64,000 nt of DNA from positions 1,067,501 to 1,131,500 of the forward strand of contig WLXD01000001.1 in the NCBI GenBank assembly GCA_012103255.1, written 5' to 3'. This DNA comes from Acidobacteriota bacterium (GTDB taxonomy: Bacteria > Acidobacteriota > UBA890 > WLXD01). The notes under the pieces are model-generated. The model did not search any database. It was not told the origin of the DNA and worked only from the letters and a program-made list of their open reading frames with translations. This document shows positions 18,717 to 27,344 of the stretch, one piece after another (the stretch's first letter is position 1; every line of letters starts with the position of its first letter). The position numbers were made by a program, and so were the translations under genes.

Positions 18717-20945
18717 TTAGCCAGTCGGTAGTTCGATAACGAACGTGGCGCCGCGCGGCACGTTGTCGACCACCCGGATATAGCCGCGGTGGTCTGAGAC
18801 GATTTGACGCACGATGGCGAGACCCAGGCCCGTTCCGTCGCGGTCGCGCGAGAAGTAGGGGACGAAGAGCTGTTCCTTGTCTTCTGCCCGAATGCCCGGC
18901 CCGTTGTCTGTCACGGCGATGCGCACGACCTCGAGGTCATCATCGAATACGGTGCTGACGGCGAGCTTGCCGGTGCCATCCATGGCTTTCATTGCGTTGT
19001 CGAACAGATTCGTGAAGGCGCGACGCATCTGGTCCGGATCGAGCTCGAGGCGCGGCAGGTCGCGCCCGTAGTGGCGTGTGATTTCGATGCCTGGGTGCGT
19101 GTCCGGATATGGGCGCAGGCTGTCGTCCAATAGCTGGTGCAGGTCCATGGCCACGGGCTGGGCGGAGGGCATACGCGCGAACCGGGTGAACTCTTCAACC
19201 AGCGATTTCAGCGTAGCCACTTCCTGCAGAATCGTTCGCGTGCCTTCCTCGATCACGGCGTACTCGGCTTCGGCGCCCGCAGCGCGTTGATAGCGCCGGG
19301 CGATGCGCTGGGCAGAGAGCTGGATCGGTGTGAGGGGGTTGCGAATCTCGTGTGCCACTCGGCGTGCCACTTCACGCCAGGCAGCCGCCTTTTGCGCGCC
19401 GATCAGGCCGGTGAGATCGTCCAGCACCGTCACGGTGCCGAGGTAATCACCGGACTTGTCGCGCAAGCTCGAGCAGTGCGCCGCGAGGGTGAGCCGCCGT
19501 CCGTTGGCGTCAAGCGAGAGTTCCTCTTCAAGTGCCGCCAGCCGGGGTCTCGCATGCTGCATCAGTGTGCGCAGCGGAGCCATGTTCTCGCCGGCAAACA
19601 CCGTGTCGTATGGCGCCCCTACCGCGTCAGCCTGTTCGATTCCCAGCATCTCAGAAGCGGCCGGGTTGATCGTCGTGATGTGTCCGTGCGCGTTCACCGA
19701 GACCACGCCGGTGGCGATGTTGGCGAGCACCGATTCCATGTAGCTGCGGCGCTCCTCCAACTCGGCAATCGTCTGTTCGAGGTCGATCCGGGATTGTTCG
19801 AGACTCCGCTGACCCACGCCCAGGTCGCTGGTCATCCGGTTGAACGACTCAACCAGCACGCCAAGTTCGTCGTTAGTGACTGCGTCCACTCGATAGTCGA
19901 GATTGCCTGCTGCGACCGCCCGCGTGCCTTCCGACAGCTTACGAATGGGCACCGTGACCCCGCGCGCGAGGTACAGGCCAAGCCAAACCGCGCCGAAGAT
20001 GATCAGAAGACTGATCAGCAGGAAGACCAGCAGGTACGCGTTCGTTATGGGCTCCTTGCCCTGCACGCCCTGCTCGTAGTTGCCGTAGAGCTGCTCGATT
20101 GCCGCGGCTTCCGCGGCGAGCGCCGCGTCCACCATGCGGCCAACGATCAGCACGCCTTCCACTTCCTGGGTGCCGATGGCGAACACCGGGGAGCCGATAA
20201 TCAACAGGCGGTTGCGACCCTCCACGTCGATCGTGCGCCTGAATTGCTGACCGCTCTGCGCCAACTGGAGCAGGTCGGCATCAACGGCAAGATGGTGCTC
20301 TCGCCCCTGCAGGAAACTGCCCTCGCGAACCACGGCGTTGATTTGGGATTCGCCGTTCCGATAGAAGGTGGCGATGTCGAGATCGTAGTGCGACTCAGCG
20401 AGTCGGTACCCGAGGTCTCGCTCCAGCACCTGCCAGGCCTCGTTGCCCACGTAGACGCCGTCGGTGACCTGCTCGGCGAGCATCACGCCGATATCCAATA
20501 CCTCGTCCTCTTCGGCAAGAATCGCGAGGCGTGACAGCTCGCGAGCCCTCTCGTACATCGCCGTGACGTCAGACGAGAACCAGCGATCGACGCTCTTCTG
20601 GATGAAGTCGCTCGCGACCAGGAACAGGAGGATTGACGGCACGAGTGCGAGGCCGACGTACGTCGCCATCAGCTTGGTCTGGAACTTGGACCCGAGCTTG
20701 CGATGTCGCCGATCGACGTAGAGCTTGATGAGATTGCGGCCCAGCACGAACAACAGCGTCAGCAAAAGGACGATGTTGAGCACCGTGATCGAGTGCAGCA
20801 GCACAGCGGGCACACCGGCATCGATCGACTGCTGGAGCGCAATCTCGATGGCGACGAACGACACCACCAGAAACGCTAGTCCGGCAATGACGAGCCGCCG
20901 ATGGCGGGCGCGGCGCTGATACTCGGAGGGTGGTGCGGTGCTCAT
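18717..20945 (-). CDS. ntrY: NtrY-like sensor histidine kinase
   Basis: A 742-residue membrane kinase with the NtrY layout: N-terminal hydrophobic helices (about 18-38, 48-68, 90-112), a periplasmic sensor region of about 200 residues, another helix (LLVFLLISLLIIFGAVWLG), a HAMP linker (RGVTVPIRKLSEGTRAVA), a PAS domain (ESVLANIATGVVSVNAHG), the phospho-acceptor H box HEIRNPLTPIQLSAQR, and a HATPase_c domain with N box NLFDNAMKAM and DNGPGI and GTGLGLAIV glycine motifs. It should phosphorylate the NtrX protein encoded 7 bases downstream. It lies 125 bases downstream of lpxC on the same strand. Confidence 0.93.
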   Translation of the reverse strand: MSTAPPSEYQRRARHRRLVIAGLAFLVVSFVAIEIALQQSIDAGVPAVLLHSITVLNIVLLLTLLFVLGRNLIKLYVDRRHRKLGSKFQTKLMATYVGLALVPSILLFLVASDFIQKSVDRWFSSDVTAMYERARELSRLAILAEEDEVLDIGVMLAEQVTDGVYVGNEAWQVLERDLGYRLAESHYDLDIATFYRNGESQINAVVREGSFLQGREHHLAVDADLLQLAQSGQQFRRTIDVEGRNRLLIIGSPVFAIGTQEVEGVLIVGRMVDAALAAEAAAIEQLYGNYEQGVQGKEPITNAYLLVFLLISLLIIFGAVWLGLYLARGVTVPIRKLSEGTRAVAAGNLDYRVDAVTNDELGVLVESFNRMTSDLGVGQRSLEQSRIDLEQTIAELEERRSYMESVLANIATGVVSVNAHGHITTINPAASEMLGIEQADAVGAPYDTVFAGENMAPLRTLMQHARPRLAALEEELSLDANGRRLTLAAHCSSLRDKSGDYLGTVTVLDDLTGLIGAQKAAAWREVARRVAHEIRNPLTPIQLSAQRIARRYQRAAGAEAEYAVIEEGTRTILQEVATLKSLVEEFTRFARMPSAQPVAMDLHQLLDDSLRPYPDTHPGIEITRHYGRDLPRLELDPDQMRRAFTNLFDNAMKAMDGTGKLAVSTVFDDDLEVVRIAVTDNGPGIRAEDKEQLFVPYFSRDRDGTGLGLAIVRQIVSDHRGYIRVVDNVPRGATFVIELPTG

Positions 20946-21070
20946 GGGCCGTGGGCGGAAACTCCGGCGAGGGATGTCTCGCAGGGAATCGGACTATTCC
21001 CGCAATGCTAGCAGGCCCAAACCGATAAGCGGGCGGGTCGCGGAGGTGTTCCGCGCGCTCCGTCTCGCGG

Positions 21071-21979
21071 TCAGATCGACGCCGGGACCGCGACGGTGCG
21101 CCGCGAGGCGATCTCGTAGACGATGTCGTCCCACGTCACCGCCTCCCACGCCTCGGGCGTGTCGCGGATCTTCTCGACCAGACCGGCGTGCAGCCCATGT
21201 CCCGCACGGTAGGCAACGACGTGCCCCAGGAGCGGCGCGCCAAGAAGCGTGAGGTCGCCAATCGCGTCCATGATCTTGTGGCGCACGAACTCGTCCGGGA
21301 ACCGCAGCTGAGGGTTCAGGATCGAGTTTTCTCCGACGACGATCGCGTTCTCCATTGATCCACCAAGGGCAAGCCCAAGGGACCGCATGGTCTCGACGTC
21401 GCGCAAGAAACCGAAGGTACGAGCGGGCGCCAACTGTTCGGTGTAGGCACGCGGCGTTACCAGAAAGGTCTCGCGTTGGATGCCGATCAGCGGATGATCG
21501 AAGTCGATCGTGTACGAGATCTTGAGTCGCTCCGCCGGATAGACGGCGATGAACTTGTCGTCTTCATCGACGCGAAGCGGTTCGACGATCTTGATGAATG
21601 TGCGCGCGGCTTGCTGGCGCTTGAGTCCAGCCTCGTGCAACAGGTAGACGAACGGCGTCGCCGAGCCGTCCATGATCGGTACTTCGGGGCCCTCCAGCTC
21701 GATCAGGAGGTTGTCGACTCCGAGGCCCGAAGCCGCCGACAGTACGTGCTCGACCGTGCTGATCGAAGCTTCCCCGTCGGTGAGCTGCGTGGCGAAGCTC
21801 GTCTGATGCAGGTTCTCGATCGCGACGGCGATCTCTCGCCCGCCCAGATCGACGCGGCGGAAACGAATCCCGGTGCCGGGAGCTGCCGGTAGCAGGCGCA
21901 TCTTGACGCGCTCACCGGAGTGCAGCCCAATCCCCGCGCAACTCACTTCGCGGCGGATCGTCTTCTGTGTCAGAGTCAT
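21071..21979 (-). CDS. lpxC: UDP-3-O-acyl-N-acetylglucosamine deacetylase LpxC
   Basis: A 302-residue zinc enzyme catalysing the committed step of lipid A synthesis, evidence for an LPS-bearing outer membrane. Zinc ligands are visible in the first domain (STVEHVLSA) and the second (VRHKIMDAIGDL, His and Asp). SGERVKMRLLPA near the start and GAPLLGHVVAYRAGH near the end also fit. The frame is open to 22045, but MTLTQKTIRREVSCAGIGLHSGE at 21979 fits the family and has a GGAAG ribosome binding site just upstream. Confidence 0.96.
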   Translation of the reverse strand: MTLTQKTIRREVSCAGIGLHSGERVKMRLLPAAPGTGIRFRRVDLGGREIAVAIENLHQTSFATQLTDGEASISTVEHVLSAASGLGVDNLLIELEGPEVPIMDGSATPFVYLLHEAGLKRQQAARTFIKIVEPLRVDEDDKFIAVYPAERLKISYTIDFDHPLIGIQRETFLVTPRAYTEQLAPARTFGFLRDVETMRSLGLALGGSMENAIVVGENSILNPQLRFPDEFVRHKIMDAIGDLTLLGAPLLGHVVAYRAGHGLHAGLVEKIRDTPEAWEAVTWDDIVYEIASRRTVAVPASI

Positions 21980-22141
21980 CGCAACTTCCGGGAAGATGGA
22001 ACCTGTGTACCCTGAAAGCAAAACCCATGCCGGGCGTCGACTCAATCGGAAAAGTCTTTTGCTACAGGTAACTTACGGCGATCTGAGGTGCTGGTGCCGA
22101 TCGTTCCTGTGGGGTTTTTGCATCAATCTCCGCCCGGAAGG

Positions 22142-22159
22142 TGTTGCATTTCTGCAACA
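22142..22159. promoter_or_regulatory. Inverted repeat TGTTGCA-N4-TGCAACA between lpxC and a glycosyltransferase gene
   Basis: A perfect 7-bp inverted repeat with a 4-base spacer in the 281-base divergent gap between lpxC and the glycosyltransferase gene at 22261. It could be an operator for a dimeric regulator or a small hairpin. No flanking promoter is convincing. Elsewhere in the gap I see nothing else definite. Confidence 0.4.
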
Positions 22160-22260
22160 ATCCGCACGGATCGAGCAGCGTGCCTCTGCCGAGGGGCGTT
22201 GGCCACCGACCAGCCCGGCGACCGGTACGGCGCGGGCGATAGTTTCGAGGGTATAGGACC

Positions 22261-23289
22261 GTGCGCGTTTTGGTGGTCACGTCAGACGTCCCCCTGGTCG
22301 AGGGCGGCCATCGTGTGATTGCGCGCTCGCTCGTGCAGGCGCTCCGTGATGAGGGGCACCAGGCGGAGATCTTCACCACGCCGCAGAACAGGCTAGGGCG
22401 GCAGCTGTCCGCCTACTGGGCAACGTGGCTCACCGATGTCGGCGAAACGGGCGATGGGCATCCGGTGGACGCCGTGATCAGCCTTCGCTATCCGTCCTAT
22501 GCGGTGCGCCATCCACGCCATGTCGTCTGGCTGAATCACAGGCTGCGCGAGTACTACGATTTGTGGCCGACCTTTCGGGCGACCCTAGGGCCTCGTGGCC
22601 GTCTCGTGCAGGGGGTGCGTCGGCAGGTTCTCCATGCGCTTGATCGACGGATTCTGAAGTCGCGCGTCGTGTTCGCGCAGTCCGACACGATTCGCCAGCG
22701 ACTCGACCGGTGGGGCGCGTTGCCCTCGCAGGTGTTGCACCCGCCGCCACCTCAGCGGCCGTATCGATGCGACGGCTATGACGGCGCCATTCTCTCGGTC
22801 GCTCGACTGCAACCGCTGAAACGGACGTCACTCCTGGTGGAGTCTGTGGCCGCTGTGCCCGGGGCACGGGCGCGGATCGCAGGTGAGGGACCCGAATTGG
22901 AGCACCTGCAGGTGCTTGCTGAGTCGTTGCAGGCGAGCGATCGGATTGCGTTTCTCGGACGGCTCAGCGAAGAGTCGCTGGTCGAGGAATATGGACGGTG
23001 TTCTGCGGTGTGGTACGGCGCGCGCGCAGAGGACTACGGGCTCGTGACGCTCGAGGCGTTCAACTCCTCCAAGCCGGTGATCACTTGCGACGACTCGGGC
23101 GGTCCAGCGGAACTGGTCGAAGACGACGTCACGGGGCTGGTGGTGGCGCCCGACATCGACGCTGTGAGCGCCGCCGTCCGTAGGCTCCAGGACCCGGACT
23201 ACGCCGCCGAACTGGGCACGGCCGCGCTAAATGTGGCCGCGCGCCACAGCTGGAAGCACGCCGTCGACACGTTGCTCGGCGCGATCTGA
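22261..23289 (+). CDS. GT4-family glycosyltransferase (GT-B fold)
   Basis: A 342-residue GT-B enzyme. The N-terminal half is the acceptor domain (VLVVTSDVPLVEGGHRVIARSLVQAL, glycine-rich loop). The C-terminal half shows the donor-binding GT4 signature EDYGLVTLEAFNSSKPVI with the E-x7-E pattern and GGPAELVEDDVTGLVV. It probably transfers a hexose from a nucleotide sugar at the inner face of the cytoplasmic membrane. The start is GTG at 22261, after AGGGTATAGG. It is not clearly part of the downstream EPS operon; a sigma-54 activator gene follows after 142 bases. Confidence 0.88.
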   Translation: MRVLVVTSDVPLVEGGHRVIARSLVQALRDEGHQAEIFTTPQNRLGRQLSAYWATWLTDVGETGDGHPVDAVISLRYPSYAVRHPRHVVWLNHRLREYYDLWPTFRATLGPRGRLVQGVRRQVLHALDRRILKSRVVFAQSDTIRQRLDRWGALPSQVLHPPPPQRPYRCDGYDGAILSVARLQPLKRTSLLVESVAAVPGARARIAGEGPELEHLQVLAESLQASDRIAFLGRLSEESLVEEYGRCSAVWYGARAEDYGLVTLEAFNSSKPVITCDDSGGPAELVEDDVTGLVVAPDIDAVSAAVRRLQDPDYAAELGTAALNVAARHSWKHAVDTLLGAI

Positions 23290-23361
23290 CGCGCACTCCT
23301 GCGCAGCAGACGCAACTCCTGGCCGGTAGCTGCGCGCTTCGATTTGCGTGAGAAACCTTTT

Positions 23362-23380
23362 GGATTGCTGTGGGTAATCC
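23362..23380. promoter_or_regulatory. Inverted repeat upstream of the sigma-54 activator gene
   Basis: GGATT-N9-AATCC at 23362-23380 lies 52-70 bases before the chosen start of the activator gene. It may be a regulatory site for that gene. No sigma-54 or sigma-70 promoter of normal spacing is evident beside it. Confidence 0.25.
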
Positions 23381-23431
23381 GTTTCCCATACGTTGCGACA
23401 AGTCTTTCCTAGCCGCTCCCTGGAGCTTCTC

Positions 23432-24775
23432 TTGTCGCAAAACGCTGTTTTTCCACGCCGCGTTCTCGTCCTCGATTCGCATCCGGATCGAGGTCGCGTG
23501 CGTGCTGCGCTCGTTGGCAGCGGGTTCGACGTGGTGATGGCGGGGAGCCTCGACGAGGTCAGCGAGATCCTGCGCGGTCGCTACGAGGCCGATCTCCTCG
23601 TTCTCGGTCAGGGCGATGGCGCCGCCATGCCAGAGACCATTGCTGTCGCACGGACGGTACGACCTACGCTACCGGTCGTAGTGATTGCAGACGCACAGGA
23701 CGATGCGGACTCCGTGCAGGGCGGCGTGGGCGTGGTGCAGCGAGATCGACTCGAGGCCGAGTTCGATCGCGTCGTCGTGGACGTGCTCGCAGCCTCCGAT
23801 GTGGAAGACGAGACGTTTATTGCGGTCTCCGAGCCGATGCGCGCCGTCCGAAGTCTGGTGGAGCGCGTTGCCGACACCGACGTTCCGGTGTTGATCACGG
23901 GTGACAGTGGGGTTGGCAAAGAGGTGGTGGCGCGATCGCTGCACTGCGAGTCCCGGCGCGCGTCGATGCCCTTCGTGAAGGTCAATTGCGCCGCACTGCC
24001 CGATCAGCTTCTCGAATCTGAGCTCTTCGGCTACGAACGAGGCGCTTTCACGGGTGCCGATCGCGATAAGCCCGGCAAGTTTGAAATCGCCAACGGCGGG
24101 ACGATCTTCCTCGATGAGATTGGCGAGATTGCCGCCGGCACGCAGGCCAAGCTTCTGCAGGTGCTCCAGGACGGACGCTACTACCGCCTCGGAGGCAATC
24201 GGGAGGTCGGTGTGGACGCGAGAGTCGTCGCGTCGACGAACGTAGACCTGGAAGCTGCGATCGACGGCGGCAGCTTCCGCAAGGACCTCTTCTATCGGCT
24301 CAACGTGGTGCGGGTAGAGGTGCCACGGTTGCGGGAACGACGAGATGAGATCCCGCATCTCGCCGATCACTTCCGACGGCGCTATGAGGCCGAGTGCGAG
24401 CGACAGATCGGGCCGCTCGACGCCAACACTCTCGCGGTACTAGCGGCCCACGATTGGCCGGGCAACGTCCGCGAACTCGAGAACGTCATCCGCAGAATGG
24501 TCGTGCTCGAGGATGTCGCGTCGGTGGTTGCAGACCTGCGTCGGACAGAGGCACCGGCCGGCACGGTGGCCGTCGACGAGCTACTCGGCGCCGATGGCGC
24601 GCTACCACCTTTGAAAGACGCCTCGCGACTCGCGGCGCTGGAAATCGAGGGCGTGTTGATTCGCCGTGCCCTGGACGAGACCGGCTGGAACCGCCGCCGC
24701 GCGGCCGAGCTACTTCAGATCAGCTACAAGGCGCTTCTCTACAAGATGCGCGACTGTGGCATTCGGGCCGCCTGA
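23432..24775 (+). CDS. Sigma-54-dependent activator with degenerate receiver domain (EPS regulator candidate)
   Basis: About 447 residues. The N-terminal 110 residues are receiver-like (RVLVLDSHPDRGRVRAALVGSGFDV...) but, where an Asp is expected at the end of strand 3, the sequence reads LLVLGQGDG, so the phospho-acceptor is missing. The AAA+ domain is complete: Walker A GDSGVGKE, GAFTGA for sigma-54 contact, Walker B GGTIFLDEIGEI, and R-finger region FYRLNVVRVEVPRLRERRDE. A Fis-type helix-turn-helix (WNRRRAAELLQISYKALLYKM) binds DNA. The start TTG at 23432 has GGAG 6 bases upstream; the frame opens at 23393. It lies directly before a consensus sigma-54 promoter and the EPS operon, so it is the likely activator. 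Confidence 0.92.
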   Translation: MSQNAVFPRRVLVLDSHPDRGRVRAALVGSGFDVVMAGSLDEVSEILRGRYEADLLVLGQGDGAAMPETIAVARTVRPTLPVVVIADAQDDADSVQGGVGVVQRDRLEAEFDRVVVDVLAASDVEDETFIAVSEPMRAVRSLVERVADTDVPVLITGDSGVGKEVVARSLHCESRRASMPFVKVNCAALPDQLLESELFGYERGAFTGADRDKPGKFEIANGGTIFLDEIGEIAAGTQAKLLQVLQDGRYYRLGGNREVGVDARVVASTNVDLEAAIDGGSFRKDLFYRLNVVRVEVPRLRERRDEIPHLADHFRRRYEAECERQIGPLDANTLAVLAAHDWPGNVRELENVIRRMVVLEDVASVVADLRRTEAPAGTVAVDELLGADGALPPLKDASRLAALEIEGVLIRRALDETGWNRRRAAELLQISYKALLYKMRDCGIRAA

Positions 24776-24798
24776 AGGGCCAAGGCAGAAGTTTTCCT

Positions 24799-24812
24799 CA
24801 TGTGGGCACATG
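24799..24812. promoter_or_regulatory. Perfect inverted repeat CATGTG-GG-CACATG, candidate activator binding site
   Basis: The repeat starts 24 bases after the sigma-54 activator gene and lies about 135-150 bases upstream of the -24/-12 promoter at 24946. That is the usual position of enhancer sites for NtrC-type activators, and a dyad suits a Fis-type dimer. Binding by the adjacent activator is inference. Confidence 0.55.
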
Positions 24813-24945
24813 TTTTCACAACGCCACGCGACCGTACGGGACGGGAGCAGACAAGGCGTGACAGCCGCGCCGTCCACAGCGTCGCGGAAACGGCCAGGAC
24901 CGGCCTGCGCAAACGGAACGGCGTCGCGGCCGAGCGCGCTGGGTG

Positions 24946-24961
24946 TGGCACGCCAATTGCT
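24946..24961 (+). promoter_or_regulatory. Sigma-54 (-24/-12) promoter of the EPS operon
   Basis: TGGCACG-CCAA-TTGCT matches the sigma-54 consensus TGGCAC-N5-TTGC(A/T) at every position, with the required 10 bases between the GG (24947-24948) and GC (24959-24960). Transcription would start around 24972, leaving a 60-base leader before the export gene at 25034. It sits just downstream of a gene for a GAFTGA-containing activator, which strengthens the assignment. Confidence 0.88.
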
Positions 24962-25033
24962 CCTTCTTGCGTGAGCGATCAGCGACGGTCGCGCCGCACC
25001 GACAGCCTCTCGTCACATCGACAGGACGAAAAG

Positions 25034-26098
25034 ATGATCACGAACAGTTCGCATCTACGGCGATCCATGGGTTCGCTGACGTCTTTGGGGCTGGTTCTCT
25101 GCCTGGCGGCCACAGCGTTCGTCTCGGCGGGTGTGGAGGCCCAGGAAGCAAAGCGCAAGAAGACCAAGCCACCGACACTCCGGGTGCGTGTGGTGGGGGG
25201 CGGGAACGGTCTTCCTGTTGTGGTCACGAACTCCGCCGGCGAGCTTGTTGAGGGCGGAGTCGCCGACGGGCAACTCGAGCCTGAGGTCGAAAACTGGCTG
25301 GTGGATGGGCCGCCGGTGACCGAGTCGTGGCTTGAAGGCGCGGCGCCCATGTCCGCGCCCGCCCCTGCTGCGACGTCCGAACTTCCACGGTCCGCGACGC
25401 CGGTCGGGCAAACGCCTCCGGCTGGCGGATCGTCAGAGCTCGTCGGCGTGCAGCACTACATGGAATCGGTTGGCGAAGCCGCCCCCGCGACACCTACATC
25501 CTCACCGACAACGACATCGGCTCCGCGCCTTCCTGCATCCGCGACCTCGTCGGCATCGCTCCGTGAAAACAGCGGCGATGCGTCCGTGATGACGAGTTCG
25601 AATCCGGCCGCCGAGGGGAGATACCGCCTCGGCCCGGGTGATCAGATTGACATCCATGTCTGGCGAAACCCGGAACTCACGCGCAACGTGCCCGTGCGGC
25701 CGGACGGACTGATCTCTCTGCCTCTGGCAGGGGAGCTGATGGCCTCCGGGAAGACGGTTGCCGAACTGGAAGCCGAAATCACAGCTGTGCTTGGCGAGTT
25801 CGTGCAGTACCCGACCGTCACCGTGTCGGTAACCGAAGTTCACGGGATGGTCGTTTACGTCGTGGGTCGCGTTGCGAGTCCCGGCACCTTGCAACTCGAT
25901 CGCCCGATCAACGTGATTCAGGCGATCGCGATGGCAGGTGGGCTGCAGGAATTCGCAGATCGCAACGGCGTGGTCGTGATTCGCACCGTCAACGGGCAGG
26001 AAACGCGCCTGCCGTTTCCTTATGGCGACGCGTTGAAGGGGAAAAGCGCTGCCGCACCATTCACCCTCCAATCGGGAGACGTTATCTATGTTCCGTAG
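25034..26098 (+). CDS. Polysaccharide export protein (Wza/XrtA-type, Poly_export + SLBB)
   Basis: About 354 residues. The N-terminus has a basic stretch and a hydrophobic signal segment (LGLVLCLAATAFVSAGVEAQ) but no clear lipobox, unlike classical Wza. A Pro/Ala/Thr-rich linker covers roughly 100-190. The polysaccharide export domain follows (YRLGPGDQIDIHVWRNPEL, PVRPDGLISLPLAGE), then an SLBB domain (VYVVGRVASPGTLQLDRPINVIQAIAMAGG in pieces). It should form the outer-membrane/periplasmic channel for the EPS. The frame is open to 24800, but ATG at 25034 gives the signal peptide and lies after the sigma-54 promoter. It is the first gene of the operon. Confidence 0.9.
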   Translation: MITNSSHLRRSMGSLTSLGLVLCLAATAFVSAGVEAQEAKRKKTKPPTLRVRVVGGGNGLPVVVTNSAGELVEGGVADGQLEPEVENWLVDGPPVTESWLEGAAPMSAPAPAATSELPRSATPVGQTPPAGGSSELVGVQHYMESVGEAAPATPTSSPTTTSAPRLPASATSSASLRENSGDASVMTSSNPAAEGRYRLGPGDQIDIHVWRNPELTRNVPVRPDGLISLPLAGELMASGKTVAELEAEITAVLGEFVQYPTVTVSVTEVHGMVVYVVGRVASPGTLQLDRPINVIQAIAMAGGLQEFADRNGVVVIRTVNGQETRLPFPYGDALKGKSAAAPFTLQSGDVIYVP

Positions 26099-27344
26099 CC
26101 AATCCCGTCGTCACGTGGGTATGTGCGCGCGCGTCGCCGCCTTGAGTCTCGCTCTCGGCGTCGCAACTCCTCTGCTGGGTCAGCAGTCCGACTCCACTGC
26201 CGGTCGCCCGGATTTCACTCCTTCGATCACGTTCCTCGGGTCCCTCGAGACGAACCCTGAACGCCTACCTGGAGAGACCGGTCGCACGAAGTTCTTTTCG
26301 GCCAGCGGCGAACTGCCATTCCGCGTCGACTCGCCCCGTTGGACCTTCACGCTCACCTATCGTCCCGAGTACCAGTACAACCAAGACGACGATGCGCTGA
26401 CGTCGTTCGATCATTCGGGAAGCTTCGCGCTGCGCGGCAAGTTGTCGCCTCGAACGGATGTCGAGATCGAGGGCGATGCCTACGCCTCCAATGAACTGCG
26501 TGGCCTCGATGCCAACGACATCGTGGTTCCACGCTCGCGTCGAGTCCGCGGCACGGTTGATGGCGAGCTTCGCCAGCGACTCTCCACTCGGGACACGCTC
26601 CGATTTCGAGGCGGCTACGAGCGCCTCTCGTTCCCCGACGGCGATTTCATCGATAGCGATACCGGGTATGCGGGTGCGAGCTATAGCCACGCCGTTTCCG
26701 CGCGGACGAGCCTATCCCTGGGTGGGAACGTCCGGTTGGCGACTTTCGACAGCGGCACACGATCGCGCTCGATGACCACGACCGTTGGCGGCTTGTTTCA
26801 GCTCGCCGAACGCACCGACTTCGAAGTCAGTGGTGGCGCGCTCTGGATTCAGCAGGATGCAGGCGAGGGCTGGCTCGGCGTTGAGCAGCCGGGATTTACT
26901 GTCCGGGGCCGGCTGCGCCACAGACTTGAGCGTGTGTCGCTGCAGCTTCTAGGGGAGCGAGACCTCGGCACGAGCAGTGGGCTCGGTCAGGCCACTCTGC
27001 GGGACCGCATCGTGGGTTCAGTCGGGTGGTCCGACAACCGATGGGGACTCGTCGGGCTTGGCGGCTACTCGCGCAATCGCGGTTTCAGTTCAGGCGCGGT
27101 CGACGGTCCGACGATCCAGACGTTGTCTGCCTGCGGACGCACGGCGGTTCGTGTCAGCCGCGCGGTGGCCGTGGTGGGCGTGCTCGCCTACGCGCATCAG
27201 CTCGGCGAGATCGTGCAGGACACGACCGACACTTTCAGGGTCTCGCTGGGTGTGAGGCTGCAAGCGAATGGACTGCCGCTCGCGCTGGCCAGTTCGACCA
27301 ACGATTTCAGTCGAATCGGGAGGAGCGCTCGTGCTTCGTGCTGA
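26088..27344 (+). CDS. Outer-membrane beta-barrel protein of the EPS locus
   Basis: A 418-residue protein with a signal peptide (VAALSLALGVATPLLGQQ) and then alternating hydrophobic/polar strands rich in Tyr, Arg, Gly and Ser with no internal hydrophobic helix, as in outer-membrane beta-barrels. XrtA-type EPS loci commonly carry such a barrel next to the export protein; a role in passing polymer across the outer membrane is inference. It overlaps the export gene by 11 bases and the Wzz gene by 14, so all three are probably translated together. Confidence 0.75.
   Translation: MFRSQSRRHVGMCARVAALSLALGVATPLLGQQSDSTAGRPDFTPSITFLGSLETNPERLPGETGRTKFFSASGELPFRVDSPRWTFTLTYRPEYQYNQDDDALTSFDHSGSFALRGKLSPRTDVEIEGDAYASNELRGLDANDIVVPRSRRVRGTVDGELRQRLSTRDTLRFRGGYERLSFPDGDFIDSDTGYAGASYSHAVSARTSLSLGGNVRLATFDSGTRSRSMTTTVGGLFQLAERTDFEVSGGALWIQQDAGEGWLGVEQPGFTVRGRLRHRLERVSLQLLGERDLGTSSGLGQATLRDRIVGSVGWSDNRWGLVGLGGYSRNRGFSSGAVDGPTIQTLSACGRTAVRVSRAVAVVGVLAYAHQLGEIVQDTTDTFRVSLGVRLQANGLPLALASSTNDFSRIGRSARASC

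Noticed and set aside
19137-20534. A 465-codon plus-strand open frame opposite ntrY
   Set aside because: Antisense of a strongly conserved histidine kinase; no domain.
23317-23336. TGGCC...GC sigma-54-like match upstream of the activator gene
   Set aside because: The spacing between GG and GC is 9, not 10, and the -12 element lacks TTGC.
24800-25033. Extension of the export protein N-terminus to 24800
   Set aside because: The added 78 residues are Arg-rich and would run over the sigma-54 promoter and bury the signal peptide.
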